Of a stretch of DNA of 64,000 nt, positions 19,397 through 27,519 are shown one piece after another. Location: assembly GCF_009301415.1 (NCBI RefSeq), contig NZ_CP045072.1:1727001-1791000 (forward strand). The letters run 5' to 3'. The number at the start of each line of letters is the position of its first letter. The first letter of the stretch is position 1. This stretch comes from Paracoccus kondratievae. GTDB taxonomy: Bacteria > Pseudomonadota > Alphaproteobacteria > Rhodobacterales > Rhodobacteraceae. The notes below the pieces were generated by a model. That model was not told the origin of the DNA, did not search any database, and saw only the letters and a list, made by a program, of their open reading frames with translations. The position numbers and the translations under genes are program-made.

Positions 19397-20119
19397 CTAT
19401 ATCGTCACCTTGACGAAACTGTCGCGCAGGGCGGCCGACCACGCAGCGGACATGGCCATGAATGCCGGGTCGCCCTCGGCGATGCGACGATGGCTGACGC
19501 GGCAATCGTCCTTGCGGATCACCGCCAGATCCAGCGGCATCCCCACCGACAGGTTTGAACGCAGGGTCGAATCCATCGACAGCAGCGCCGCCTTTTGTGC
19601 GTCGTCCAGAGAGGTGTCGGGCCGCACCACCCGGTCAAGGATCGGCTTGCCGTATTTATGTTCGCCGATCTGCAGAAAGGGTGTGTCCTCGGTCGCCTCG
19701 ATGAAATTGCCCTCGGGATAGATCAGGAACAGCCGCATCTCGCCCCCGGCACGCTGACCGCCGACGATCATGCTGGCGCTGGCCTGCTGGTTCAGTTCGC
19801 GGCATTGCTCGACAATCTCTCGCCGGGTGCGGTTCAGCGTATTGCCGATGATCGTCGCCACCTGCAGCATGGTCTGGGCGCGCATGATCGAGGTGGTCTC
19901 ATCCGCTTCGGGCAGGTCGATCGCCTCTTGCAGCCGGGCGATGGTGGTCTGGGTGACCGACAGGCTGCCGGCGGTCATGATGGTGATGATCCGCTCGCCC
20001 GGTTTCTCAAAGAAGAACATCTTGCGATAGGTCGAGATGTTGTCCAGCCCGGCATTGGTGCGGGTGTCCGACAAAAGGACCAACCCTTCGTTGAGCTTAA
20101 GACCGACGCAATAGGTCAT
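19397..20119 (-). CDS. Anbu (ancestral beta-subunit) proteasome-type peptidase
   Basis: A 240-residue bacterial proteasome homologue (COG3484). The start MTYCVGLKLNEG at 20119 places Thr directly after the initiator Met, so Met removal would expose a Thr1 nucleophile. Asp17 (LLSDTRT) and Lys32 (TYRKMFF), counted from Thr1, complete the expected catalytic site. GxxS-like NQQASASMIVGG and the central beta-sheet segments are conserved. Anbu subunits assemble into open helical or ring particles in other species; their peptidase activity is weak or unproven. It sits at the downstream end of a same-strand cluster with transglutaminase, alpha-E and ATP-grasp genes, a recurrent genomic association. 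Confidence 0.93.
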   Translation of the reverse strand: MTYCVGLKLNEGLVLLSDTRTNAGLDNISTYRKMFFFEKPGERIITIMTAGSLSVTQTTIARLQEAIDLPEADETTSIMRAQTMLQVATIIGNTLNRTRREIVEQCRELNQQASASMIVGGQRAGGEMRLFLIYPEGNFIEATEDTPFLQIGEHKYGKPILDRVVRPDTSLDDAQKAALLSMDSTLRSNLSVGMPLDLAVIRKDDCRVSHRRIAEGDPAFMAMSAAWSAALRDSFVKVTI

Positions 20120-20185
20120 GACCGTCCCATGGCACAAAAACTCCCTGACGGATACGCCCGCCGGGGGCGAGGCGCAACAGCAAGG

Positions 20186-20992
20186 CTATTGCTCCATTTC
20201 CTCGACCTGTACGCGCACATCAAGGCTTTCGTCGCCCGTGCCAAAGGTGGTGCCGCGCACCGGGGCCGCGTCATCCGCATCCAGACCCGAGCCAAGCCGC
20301 ACATAGCGGTCATCGGGGCAGCAGGCATTGGCCGCGTCAAAGCCGACCCATCCAAGGGGGCCGACATGAATCTCGGCCCAGGCATGGGCTGCGTCATGGG
20401 GTTGACCATCCCGGCTGGAATGCAGATAGCCCGAGACATAGCGCGCCGGCAGACCCCGTTCGCGGGCGCAGGCAATCAGCACATGGGCATGGTCCTGACA
20501 GACCCCCTGCCCCAGCGCCAGCGCCTCGGCCGCGGTGGTCCGCGCATCGGTCACGCCCGGGCTATAGGCAACCGCCTGTGTCACGGCGGCAGCCAGCCGA
20601 TGGGCCAGGTCCAACCCGTCCTCACCCTGGGCCGAATGGGCCAGATCGCGCAACGCCGTATCCAGACCGGTCGCGGGCGTCGGGCGCAGGTAGACCAGCG
20701 GATGAACGCTTTCACGATGGCCGCGCAAAACACCGGCGGTATCGCGCGTCTCGACCTGACCCGAGATCGAGACGACGACCTCTTGCACCGGGCCGCGCAC
20801 GGTCCAGCCCTCGATCCAGTCGCCCGCCCCGTCGCGAAAAGCCGCACCGCGTTGCCCGCCCGAGACCGAGATGGTCCAGTCCGCAACCCTCTGTCCCTCA
20901 TAGACCGAGGGCGTCAGCCGCAGGCTCTGCACCAGCCCCTGCGCCGGTGGGTCATAGAAATAGCTGGTTTCATGGGTAATTTTCAGCCGCAT
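20186..20992 (-). CDS. transglutaminase-like cysteine peptidase/amide enzyme
   Basis: A 268-residue protein with an N-terminal bacterial transglutaminase N domain (MRLKITHETSYFYDPPAQG, ~1-90) and a papain-fold transglutaminase core. The triad is visible: Cys in GQGVCQDHAH (~165), His in HDAAHAWAEIHVG (~202) and Asp in GWVGFDAANACCPDD (~217). Such enzymes act on amide bonds of peptides. In this cluster a role in cutting or trimming a peptide product made by the ATP-grasp enzyme has been proposed in comparative-genomics work. It lies 15 bp downstream of the alpha-E gene, so is probably co-transcribed with it. Confidence 0.92.
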   Translation of the reverse strand: MRLKITHETSYFYDPPAQGLVQSLRLTPSVYEGQRVADWTISVSGGQRGAAFRDGAGDWIEGWTVRGPVQEVVVSISGQVETRDTAGVLRGHRESVHPLVYLRPTPATGLDTALRDLAHSAQGEDGLDLAHRLAAAVTQAVAYSPGVTDARTTAAEALALGQGVCQDHAHVLIACARERGLPARYVSGYLHSSRDGQPHDAAHAWAEIHVGPLGWVGFDAANACCPDDRYVRLGSGLDADDAAPVRGTTFGTGDESLDVRVQVEEMEQ

Positions 20993-21007
20993 GATGCGCC
21001 CCCCTTT

Positions 21008-21967
21008 TTACATCCGGCCGCTTAGGTAATCATCATGCACGGCGGTCGAGATGCTGGCCACCTCGCTGATGAACCAGGTGAGGAACTCGTGCAGCCCCTC
21101 GTCAAAGATCTCGTCGATATTGCGGGCAAGCAGGCGTTTCATCGTCTCATGCGCCCGGACCGAGGCGGTGGCGGGCACGCCCTCGCCATAGCGGCGCACC
21201 AGCCCGTCCAGATGCCAGACCGCCTCGTAGAGCGAGGTCAGAAGCGAACGCGGGCTTTCCCCGTTCAGGATCAGAAAATCGGCGACCTTCATCGCCGTTA
21301 CATCGCCGCCATAGGCCCAGTGAAAGGCACGATGCGCCGAAAGCGCGCGCAGGATCACCTGCCATTGATAATTGTCGAGCCCGGATCCGACGAACTCGAC
21401 CTGCGGCAGCAGCACATAATATTTCACGTCCAGCAGCCGCGCGGTGGCATCTGCCCGTTCAAGCGAATAGCCAAGGTTCAGAAAATGCCAGCCGTCGTTG
21501 CGCAACTGGGTTGCGTTGATCGCCCCGCGCACGGTCGAGCCATGGCGCGTGGTAAAGTCGGTCAGCATCGCGGTATCAAGCTGGCTGCGCGGCCGCCGCT
21601 CCAGCGACCGCAGTTCTTGATAGGCGGTGTTGAGCGCATCCCAGACCTGACTGGTCAGCGCCGTGCGCACGATCCGCCCGCCCTCACGCGCGCGCTCGAT
21701 ACATGAGGCGACCGAGGACGGGTTGGCATGGTCAAAGAAAAGCCAGCTTTCGATATTTTCCTGCGTGATTTCATCGCCGTAATGTTCGGCGAATGCAGTG
21801 CTGGCGCCCGAGGCACGCAAAAGCGAGTCCCATTCGTTGCGATACCCCTCTTCGGTGTTTGGCAACAGCGTGATACGCGCACCCACGTCCAAAAGACGGG
21901 CGGCGGTTTCGGCACGTTCCAGATGACGACCCATCCAGAACAGGTTGGCGGCGGTGCGGCTGAGCAT
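21008..21967 (-). CDS. alpha-E domain-containing protein
   Basis: A 319-residue mostly helical protein starting MLSRTAANLFWMGRHLERAE (ATG at 21967), the diagnostic beginning of the alpha-E family (COG2307). Other conserved points are LNLGYSLERADATARLLDVKYY and WQVILRALSAHRAFHWAYGG. The family has no proven catalytic function and almost always accompanies the circularly permuted ATP-grasp protein, as here (14 bp spacing). The frame is open to 22105, but that extension overlaps the ATP-grasp 3' end and is not family-like. I infer a helper or substrate-handling role. Confidence 0.92.
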   Translation of the reverse strand: MLSRTAANLFWMGRHLERAETAARLLDVGARITLLPNTEEGYRNEWDSLLRASGASTAFAEHYGDEITQENIESWLFFDHANPSSVASCIERAREGGRIVRTALTSQVWDALNTAYQELRSLERRPRSQLDTAMLTDFTTRHGSTVRGAINATQLRNDGWHFLNLGYSLERADATARLLDVKYYVLLPQVEFVGSGLDNYQWQVILRALSAHRAFHWAYGGDVTAMKVADFLILNGESPRSLLTSLYEAVWHLDGLVRRYGEGVPATASVRAHETMKRLLARNIDEIFDEGLHEFLTWFISEVASISTAVHDDYLSGRM

Positions 21968-21981
21968 GGCTGACCCCTTTC

Positions 21982-23394
21982 CTATTCCGTCAGGACCCAG
22001 GTGTCCTTGACGCCCCCGCCCTGAGACGAGTTCACGACCAGCGAGCCCTCGCGCAGCGCGACCCGCGTCAGCCCGCCCGGCACCAGTTCGATCCGGTCTC
22101 CGCACAGGCAGAAGGGCCGCAGGTCGACATGTCGCGGCGCCACCCCCTCATTGACGAAAGTCGGGCTTGTGGACAGTGCCAGCGTCGGCTGGGCGATGTA
22201 ATTGCCGGGGCTGGCCTTGATCCGCTCGGCAAACGACTCGATCTCGGCCTTGCTGGCGCGGGGGCCGATCAACATGCCATAGCCGCCCGAACCGTGGACC
22301 TCTTTGACCACCAGATCCTTGAGGTTGGCCATGACATAGCGATAATCCTCGTCTTTCCACAGCGTCCAGGTCTGAACGTTGCGCAGGATCGGCTCTTCGC
22401 CGAGGTAAAAGCGGATCATTTCGGGGACGAAGGTATAGACCGCCTTGTCATCTGCGACGCCCGCCCCCGGCGCCGAGGTGATCGACACTCCGCCCGAACG
22501 ATAGACATCCATCAGTCCCGGCACGCCCAGCATGGAATCGCGGCGAAAACACAAAGGATCAAGGAACTGGTCATCAATGCGGCGATAGATGACATCGACG
22601 CGCTTTGGCCCCTGCGTGGTGCGCATATAAACAAAGCCGCCGTCGACAAATAGGTCGCTGCCCTCGACCAGTTCGACGCCCATCAGGTTGGCCAGAAAGC
22701 TGTGCTCATAATAGGCGCTGTTGTAATGGCCGGGGGTCAGGATGACGATGGTCGGCGGCCCCTCGCATTTCCGCGGCGCGACAGAAACAAGCGTGCGGCG
22801 CAGCAGTTCAGGATACTGATCCACCGGCTCGATCCGGTTGTTGCGGAACAGCGCCGGGAACATGCGCATCATGATCTCGCGGTTTTCCAGCATATAGCTG
22901 ACGCCCGAGGGGGTGCGGCAATTGTCCTCAAGCACATAAAACTCATCCCGTCCAGTGCGAACGATGTCGATACCGACGATATGGGAATAGACACCGCGTG
23001 GCGGGGTAAAGTTTGCCATCGCTTTTTCATAAGCGTCGTTCTGATAAACAAGCCGCGCCGGGATACGGCCCGCGCGCACGATCTCGGCCCGCCCGTAAAC
23101 ATCGCGCAGAAAAGCGTTCAGCGCCCGGGCGCGCTGCTTGATCCCCCTTTCAAGCCGGCGCCATTCGGCCTGCAGGAACACCCGCGGCATCATGTCAAAG
23201 GGGATCAGCCGGTCCGGATCGCCCCCCTCGCCATAGACGGCAAAGGTGATACCGATGCGACGAAACAGCGCCTCGGCCTCGGCCTGCTTCATCTGGCGGA
23301 TCTCGACCGGCATGGTCTCGATCCATTCAGACAGCATGGCATAGGGTTCACGCACCCGATCGCCTTCGAGCATCTCGTTGTAACAGTTCATCAT
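21982..23394 (-). CDS. circularly permuted ATP-grasp ligase (COG2308)
   Basis: A 470-residue enzyme of the circularly permuted ATP-grasp family, predicted to join an amino group to a carboxylate with ATP. Recognisable segments are NDAYEKAMANFTPPRGVYSH, IVGIDIVRTG, YVLEDNCRTPSGVSYMLENR, GHYNSAYYEHSFLA, LVEGSDLFV, KRVDVIYRRIDDQFLDP and LKDLVVKEVHGSGGYGMLIGP. Two adjacent Met codons at 23394/23391 follow GGTGGTG; the frame is open to 23442. It is the promoter-proximal gene of the cluster ATP-grasp, alpha-E, transglutaminase, Anbu. The substrate of the group is unknown; a small peptide or peptide-tagged protein has been suggested for this gene set. Confidence 0.92.
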   Translation of the reverse strand: MMNCYNEMLEGDRVREPYAMLSEWIETMPVEIRQMKQAEAEALFRRIGITFAVYGEGGDPDRLIPFDMMPRVFLQAEWRRLERGIKQRARALNAFLRDVYGRAEIVRAGRIPARLVYQNDAYEKAMANFTPPRGVYSHIVGIDIVRTGRDEFYVLEDNCRTPSGVSYMLENREIMMRMFPALFRNNRIEPVDQYPELLRRTLVSVAPRKCEGPPTIVILTPGHYNSAYYEHSFLANLMGVELVEGSDLFVDGGFVYMRTTQGPKRVDVIYRRIDDQFLDPLCFRRDSMLGVPGLMDVYRSGGVSITSAPGAGVADDKAVYTFVPEMIRFYLGEEPILRNVQTWTLWKDEDYRYVMANLKDLVVKEVHGSGGYGMLIGPRASKAEIESFAERIKASPGNYIAQPTLALSTSPTFVNEGVAPRHVDLRPFCLCGDRIELVPGGLTRVALREGSLVVNSSQGGGVKDTWVLTE

Positions 23395-23594
23395 CTTCAC
23401 CACCCCCTGCTTTGTCCCCGATCTTCGCATCCGCAGTGGCACTGTCCACAGCGCGTCCCCCGCGAATGGTCGGGAAATCCGTTTTTGTCAGAGCAGAGCC
23501 TCACTCCGCCCAAATATAAGGCAGTTCAGCAGCAGCGGCCCTGTCCACAGCAGTTTAACGCAGCAAAGCCGGGAAAAGATGCGCAGACAGATCG

Positions 23595-24741
23595 TCAGAA
23601 AATGATCGGATCATCTTCGAGCGCGCCAAGATCGCCGACTCCGTTCAGCATGATGGTATCGCCTTTGCCAAAATCCTGAACGGTATTGCCGTCGACGACC
23701 CGGCCGACCTCCTGCAGTGCCGCGGCCGCGCTCATTTCGGCTCCGCCCCACAGCGTGCCGCCGATTTGCTGCCCGTCGATATTGTTATGAAAACCCCGTG
23801 CCTTATCCCGACCACCGGCAAAAGCAGTCGGCCCCGCCACCGCCCAGCAGAGAGCCACTGTCTGCACCACCGATAAAAGTGTCGTTTCCGGCCACGCCGA
23901 CAGGCGCGTCATTACCTCCACGACTGCTGAGACGATTGGTGCGAGCATTCCGGTGATCCGGTTCGCCAGTGAATTGCCGGAACCGTTCTGCGCCTTGTCC
24001 GATCCCAGAACCAGGTTCTCAAGCCACCAGCCCAGCCTCATGCAGGCATAGGACCGAACCGGATTGATACCGCTGTCTCTTGTCTCAACGATCTTGTCTT
24101 TGACGTCGGGGACATAGACATCGTTGTCGGCGCTGTTTCCGATCACCAGATCGTTGCCGCGACCGGCCTGCATGTTCCCGATCAGCGTATCGGAGGTGAT
24201 CGAAATATTGCCGACAAGCCATGGGCCCCGGATACGGTTCCAGGCGTCGGCGAGATCCGCCGATCATGATTGTCCGAGGCAAGATACAGCGTATCCACAC
24301 AGTCGCGATCACAGATGGTGAATATGATCGGCTCAGGGCTATCCGTATTACGCAGCAGGCGCGCTACGACGGAACAGGCTGACCCGGCTATCGGTTTTCT
24401 CGTCATACACCCATTGCCACAGCGACCCCACATTCACATGACAGCTCGCGATCCTTTCGCCGGTCATCATTGATGAAGGACAGCGTCCTGACCATAGTCA
24501 CCAAAGGTGATATGGATGGTGGCGCAGAGACCGGGATCGCGGCTGAAGGTAATACCGGCAACCGCCTCCCAGGCGGGCAGAGTCTTTCTGGCAAACTGCC
24601 GGCCCTCTGCCGACGGCCCGGGGAGGTCCACGTTCAGCACTCCACGCGGCCTGACATCGAACGAACGGCGGCCGCAGCCCTGGCTTTCCAATAGCCATCG
24701 GTCAGCCGACGGGTGATCTCAGCCTTTGAAAACCTGCCCAT
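23595..24741 (-). pseudogene. decayed serralysin-type (M10) metalloprotease with RTX C-terminus
   Basis: Pieces of one secreted serralysin read in order on the minus strand but in different frames. The start at 24741 gives MGRFSKAEITRRLTDGYWKA with an AGGAAGG site. A frame shift leads to VLNVDLPG, LPAWEAVAGITFSRD and IHITFGDYG, then a stop near 24470. Another frame gives SCHVNVGSLWQWVYDE (~24450-24380). The HExxH zinc-binding region expected next is absent, so an internal deletion is likely. The M10 C-terminal domain resumes with PEPIIFTI, VDTLYLASDNHD and GNMQAGRGNDLVIGNSADND. RTX repeats GGNDAPVGVAGNDTFIGG (~23930-23870) are again out of frame, and the end VQDFGKGDTIMLNGVGDLGALEDD is in frame to 23595. 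At least three frame changes and the lost active site make it non-functional. Confidence 0.85.
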
Positions 24742-25555
24742 CTCGTACACCTTCCTGCTGCCGGGTGTTGAATAACGGCCGCAGGATGCCAGCCCGCCGA
24801 TACCTTCTATTCAACCAGTCCCGATCTTCAGATCCCCTGCTTATCTGGCAGAGGTTCAGAATGCCCTTGGATGGTTGAAGCCTATGCGCTGAGCCTGCAG
24901 GAGCATTTTGCACCGCCCGGGGTACTCTGAGAGTTCTTGCAGCGACAATCAGTCCCGTTCTGTCCGTGGCAACGCATTTTCGATCAGAAGCTCGGCAAAA
25001 GCACGCAGTTAATTCCCCGGGCACGACGTCCGGTCCATAACCGACAGTTCAGGCTCATCTCCCGCGCGCCGATCCGCGCCATCTTCGGCCACCAGACGTA
25101 CCCGCAAGATTACGGGATTCGGACTCTCAGCCTTCAACGTAAGGTGCAGCAGAGCGTTCTTGCCGGCAACAAGCTGATAACCCGCCCGCCCCCTCGCAGA
25201 GCCCCGCCCGAAGCCGTGCAAATGCGGACCACCGGGGCACTTTACCCGGGCCGGCAGATCAGCGCCACGGGGTCGCGCCGCCATAAGCGCCGCTTATGGC
25301 ACACGACTGCAAGCAAAATCGCGGAATGGGCAAGGCGTATGTTTTCCTCTTCCATCCATGGGCAGAATGTCCCGGAACTCTGGCACGCATGGTTTTGCGG
25401 TTCAACGGTTCCATTCACCGGCAATCAACCGGCAACTAAAATGCCGGGAATAATTTCATTCCTTTTTCACTGTTTGCGGCGCAAATCCTGAGAGCGCTTA
25501 CCAAGCGGTAAGGATTAGGACATTAGAGATAGGCAGAATTACAGGAAACCGGGAT
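24742..25555. other. gene-poor gap of ~810 bp between protease pseudogene and STAS gene
   Basis: I see no convincing gene. An open frame on the plus strand (24937-25491) has poor composition. On the minus strand 25009-25284 encodes a plausible fragment (LHLTLKAESPNPVILRVRLVAEDG) that I cannot assign and that ends in a stop; it may be a relic like the pseudogene beside it. The last 60 bases hold the leader of the STAS gene, with an inverted repeat CTTACC-AAGC-GGTAAG at 25497-25512. Confidence 0.5.
25497..25512. promoter_or_regulatory. short perfect inverted repeat upstream of STAS gene
   Basis: CTTACC, spacer AAGC, GGTAAG. It lies 44 bases before the STAS start codon, in the expected promoter/leader zone. 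It could be an operator or a small hairpin; no family of regulator is indicated. Confidence 0.35.
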
Positions 25556-25909
25556 ATGACGATGCAACTTAAATCGCTGCCTCATCCAGACGGGCTGATC
25601 ATCCGTGTCGATGAACGCCGCCTTGATGCAGCTATCGCCACAGCGTTCAAGGATCGCATACGCGGGATGATCGCCACCGGAGGAATCCAGATAATTCTGG
25701 ACTTGGGCGGGGTTGATTTTATGGACAGCTCGGGCCTTGGGGCGATTATTGCCATTTACAAGGCGATGCCATCAGGAAAAAAATTAACGCTGACGGGCAT
25801 GACTCCGAATGTCGAACGGGTATTCCGTCTGACCAGAATGGATAAAGTTCTTCCCATTCAAGAATGGGCTGAGACCCCTGCCAGCAGCAATAAAAGAGCC
25901 GCGGAATGA
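25556..25909 (+). CDS. STAS-domain anti-sigma factor antagonist
   Basis: A 117-residue single-domain protein of the SpoIIAA/RsbV type, a switch that binds and releases an anti-sigma kinase according to its phosphorylation. The phosphoacceptor segment VDFMDSSGLGAIIAIYKAM (Ser near residue 60) and the final RMDKVLPI strand are conserved. AGGAAA lies ten bases before the ATG; a second in-frame Met follows two codons later. Its stop overlaps the start of the kinase gene by four bases, so the two are translationally coupled partners. Confidence 0.9.
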   Translation: MTMQLKSLPHPDGLIIRVDERRLDAAIATAFKDRIRGMIATGGIQIILDLGGVDFMDSSGLGAIIAIYKAMPSGKKLTLTGMTPNVERVFRLTRMDKVLPIQEWAETPASSNKRAAE

Positions 25910-26460
25910 ATGCGGCATTCAAGCAGGCTGAAACACGGCTGCGATGCCCCCCGCCGGGACGGCAGCCCATGTTTCACCGGATTTTCCGCGCCAACCCCGC
26001 AACGGTGCGCGCGGTCCTGCATTTCCTGCGTGAGCGGTTCGACGGCTGCGCTGAAAGTGAGGTCATCTCGAAAGTCGAGCTGGCGCTGGCCGAAGTGCTG
26101 AACAATATCTGCGAACACGGCATCAGACACGAAGCTGAGCGGTTACAGGGCCAGCCTCATATACCGCTGATCCACCTATGCGTCGCTCGACATGTGGGCG
26201 GCATAGCCTGTGCGGTAACAGATGATGGTCGGCCGCTGCCCCCCTCTTGTCTGGAGGCTCACGGCCTGCCCACGATTTCAGCGCCGGCAGATGCTTTGGA
26301 TGCAATCCTTTTATTGCCCGAAGGCGGTTTTGGCTGGTTCTTGATTCAGGAACTGACGGCTTCGTTGAGCTATTTCCGTGAAGGCAGGCGAAATTTCCTA
26401 GGCTTTATCGTACCTGTAGCCGAACCGCCCCGGCAGCCAGTCGCGTCGAATGAGGGCTAA
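25906..26460 (+). CDS. RsbW-like anti-sigma serine kinase (HATPase_c)
   Basis: A 184-residue GHKL-fold kinase. N-box KVELALAEVLNNICEHGI (~50-67), G1-like VTDDGRPLPP and G2-like LLPEGGFGWFLIQEL with a C-terminal strand pair are present. Partner-switching kinases of this type phosphorylate the STAS protein and sequester a sigma factor or other target. The target is not in the window, nor is a PP2C-type phosphatase. The first ~20 residues are basic and nonconserved, so translation could start at the Met in GRQPMFHRIF, but the 4-base overlap supports 25906. Confidence 0.85.
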   Translation: MNAAFKQAETRLRCPPPGRQPMFHRIFRANPATVRAVLHFLRERFDGCAESEVISKVELALAEVLNNICEHGIRHEAERLQGQPHIPLIHLCVARHVGGIACAVTDDGRPLPPSCLEAHGLPTISAPADALDAILLLPEGGFGWFLIQELTASLSYFREGRRNFLGFIVPVAEPPRQPVASNEG

Positions 26461-26466
26461 AGCCCT

Positions 26467-26799
26467 TCAGTTCAGCCCGAATTGCAAGGGATAACGGCCG
26501 TCCTGAAATTCACCGAACATCTCCATCACTTCAGGATGTTCCAGTGGCTCCCCGGAATTGTCCGGAACCAGATTCTGCTCTGAGACATAGGCCACGTAAT
26601 AGGTCGCCTCGGTCTCGGCATAAAGATGGTAGAAGGGCTGGTTGCGGGCCGGACGTGAATCCTCGGGAATGGACTCATACCACTCCTCAGTATTTGAGAA
26701 TTCGGGGTCCACGTCAAAGACCACCCCGCGGAAGGGATGTTCACGATGGCGAACCACCTGGCCCAGATTATATTTCGCGGTCTTGGACGGAATCCGCAT
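26467..26799 (-). CDS. hspQ: heat shock protein HspQ
   Basis: A 110-residue small protein of the HspQ/YccV family, known in enterobacteria as a hemimethylated-DNA-binding and Lon-specificity-enhancing factor. Family marks are KYNLGQVVRHREHPFRGVVFDVDPEF, PFYHLYAE, and the YVAYVSEQNLV ending before a short acidic tail. Length is close to the usual ~105. It stands alone, convergent with the anti-sigma kinase gene. Confidence 0.92.
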   Translation of the reverse strand: MRIPSKTAKYNLGQVVRHREHPFRGVVFDVDPEFSNTEEWYESIPEDSRPARNQPFYHLYAETEATYYVAYVSEQNLVPDNSGEPLEHPEVMEMFGEFQDGRYPLQFGLN

Positions 26800-26944
26800 C
26801 TTACCATTCCTGTTTCGCGCGGCTCATACAGCCCTGGGGCGCCGGAGTCCACCTGTCGGACATGAACAATCCGTATCGGTCAATTTTGACACGGATTTTT
26901 GCTGCTTTCATCCGAAATCCGCGCGGCTTGGCCAGAGGCTGGAC

Positions 26945-27406
26945 TTACTTTGCAGGCAACGCCTCGCCCGGCTCCAGCGCCACGGTCGAGATCGACATCT
27001 TGGCCGACCCCTCTTTCACCTGATCGGTATGGGCCAGATAGATCAGCACCTGATTGTCTTCATCATAGATGCGCTTGACACGCAGCGCCTTGAAGATCAG
27101 CGAACGTGAGGCGCTGAACACATCCTCACCCTCAGGACCGCGACGAATGTCCCCGATGCGGACCGGGCCGGTGCGCGTGCATTCGATGGCCGAGTTCGAG
27201 GGATCCTCGAACCAGTTTCCCTGGCTTAGCCTGTCAAGCACCGAACGCTCAAAGTAAGCCAGATGGCAGGTCACGCCTTGAACCTTGGGATCAGCGATGG
27301 CTTCGACAATGATATCGTTTCCAACCCAGTCCACCCCGACCTCGCCCACGACTTCGGCCGAGGCGGGCACGGCCATGAGCATCAGCGCGGCCAACCCAGT
27401 TTTCAT
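26945..27406 (-). CDS. creA: CreA family periplasmic protein
   Basis: A 153-residue exported protein of the CreA family (function unknown). A signal peptide (MKTGLAALMLMAVPASA) precedes EVVGEVGVDWVGNDIIVEAIADPKV and VTCHLAYFERS; RSLIFKALRVKRIYDEDNQVLIYLAHTDQV is the family core. Two Cys (VTCH, IECTR) may pair. The start at 27406 has GGAGG close upstream and a proper signal peptide; an open frame to 27505 lacks both. Confidence 0.88.
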   Translation of the reverse strand: MKTGLAALMLMAVPASAEVVGEVGVDWVGNDIIVEAIADPKVQGVTCHLAYFERSVLDRLSQGNWFEDPSNSAIECTRTGPVRIGDIRRGPEGEDVFSASRSLIFKALRVKRIYDEDNQVLIYLAHTDQVKEGSAKMSISTVALEPGEALPAK

Positions 27407-27519
27407 CGAACCCTCCAGAACAATATCGCGCCATGCAAGATGGTGGTCCCGAAGGGCTGTCGCAAGATGGCTATGAACCAGCCCTGACAGCGGGCACGCA
27501 GGCAACGCACCCCTGCCCG

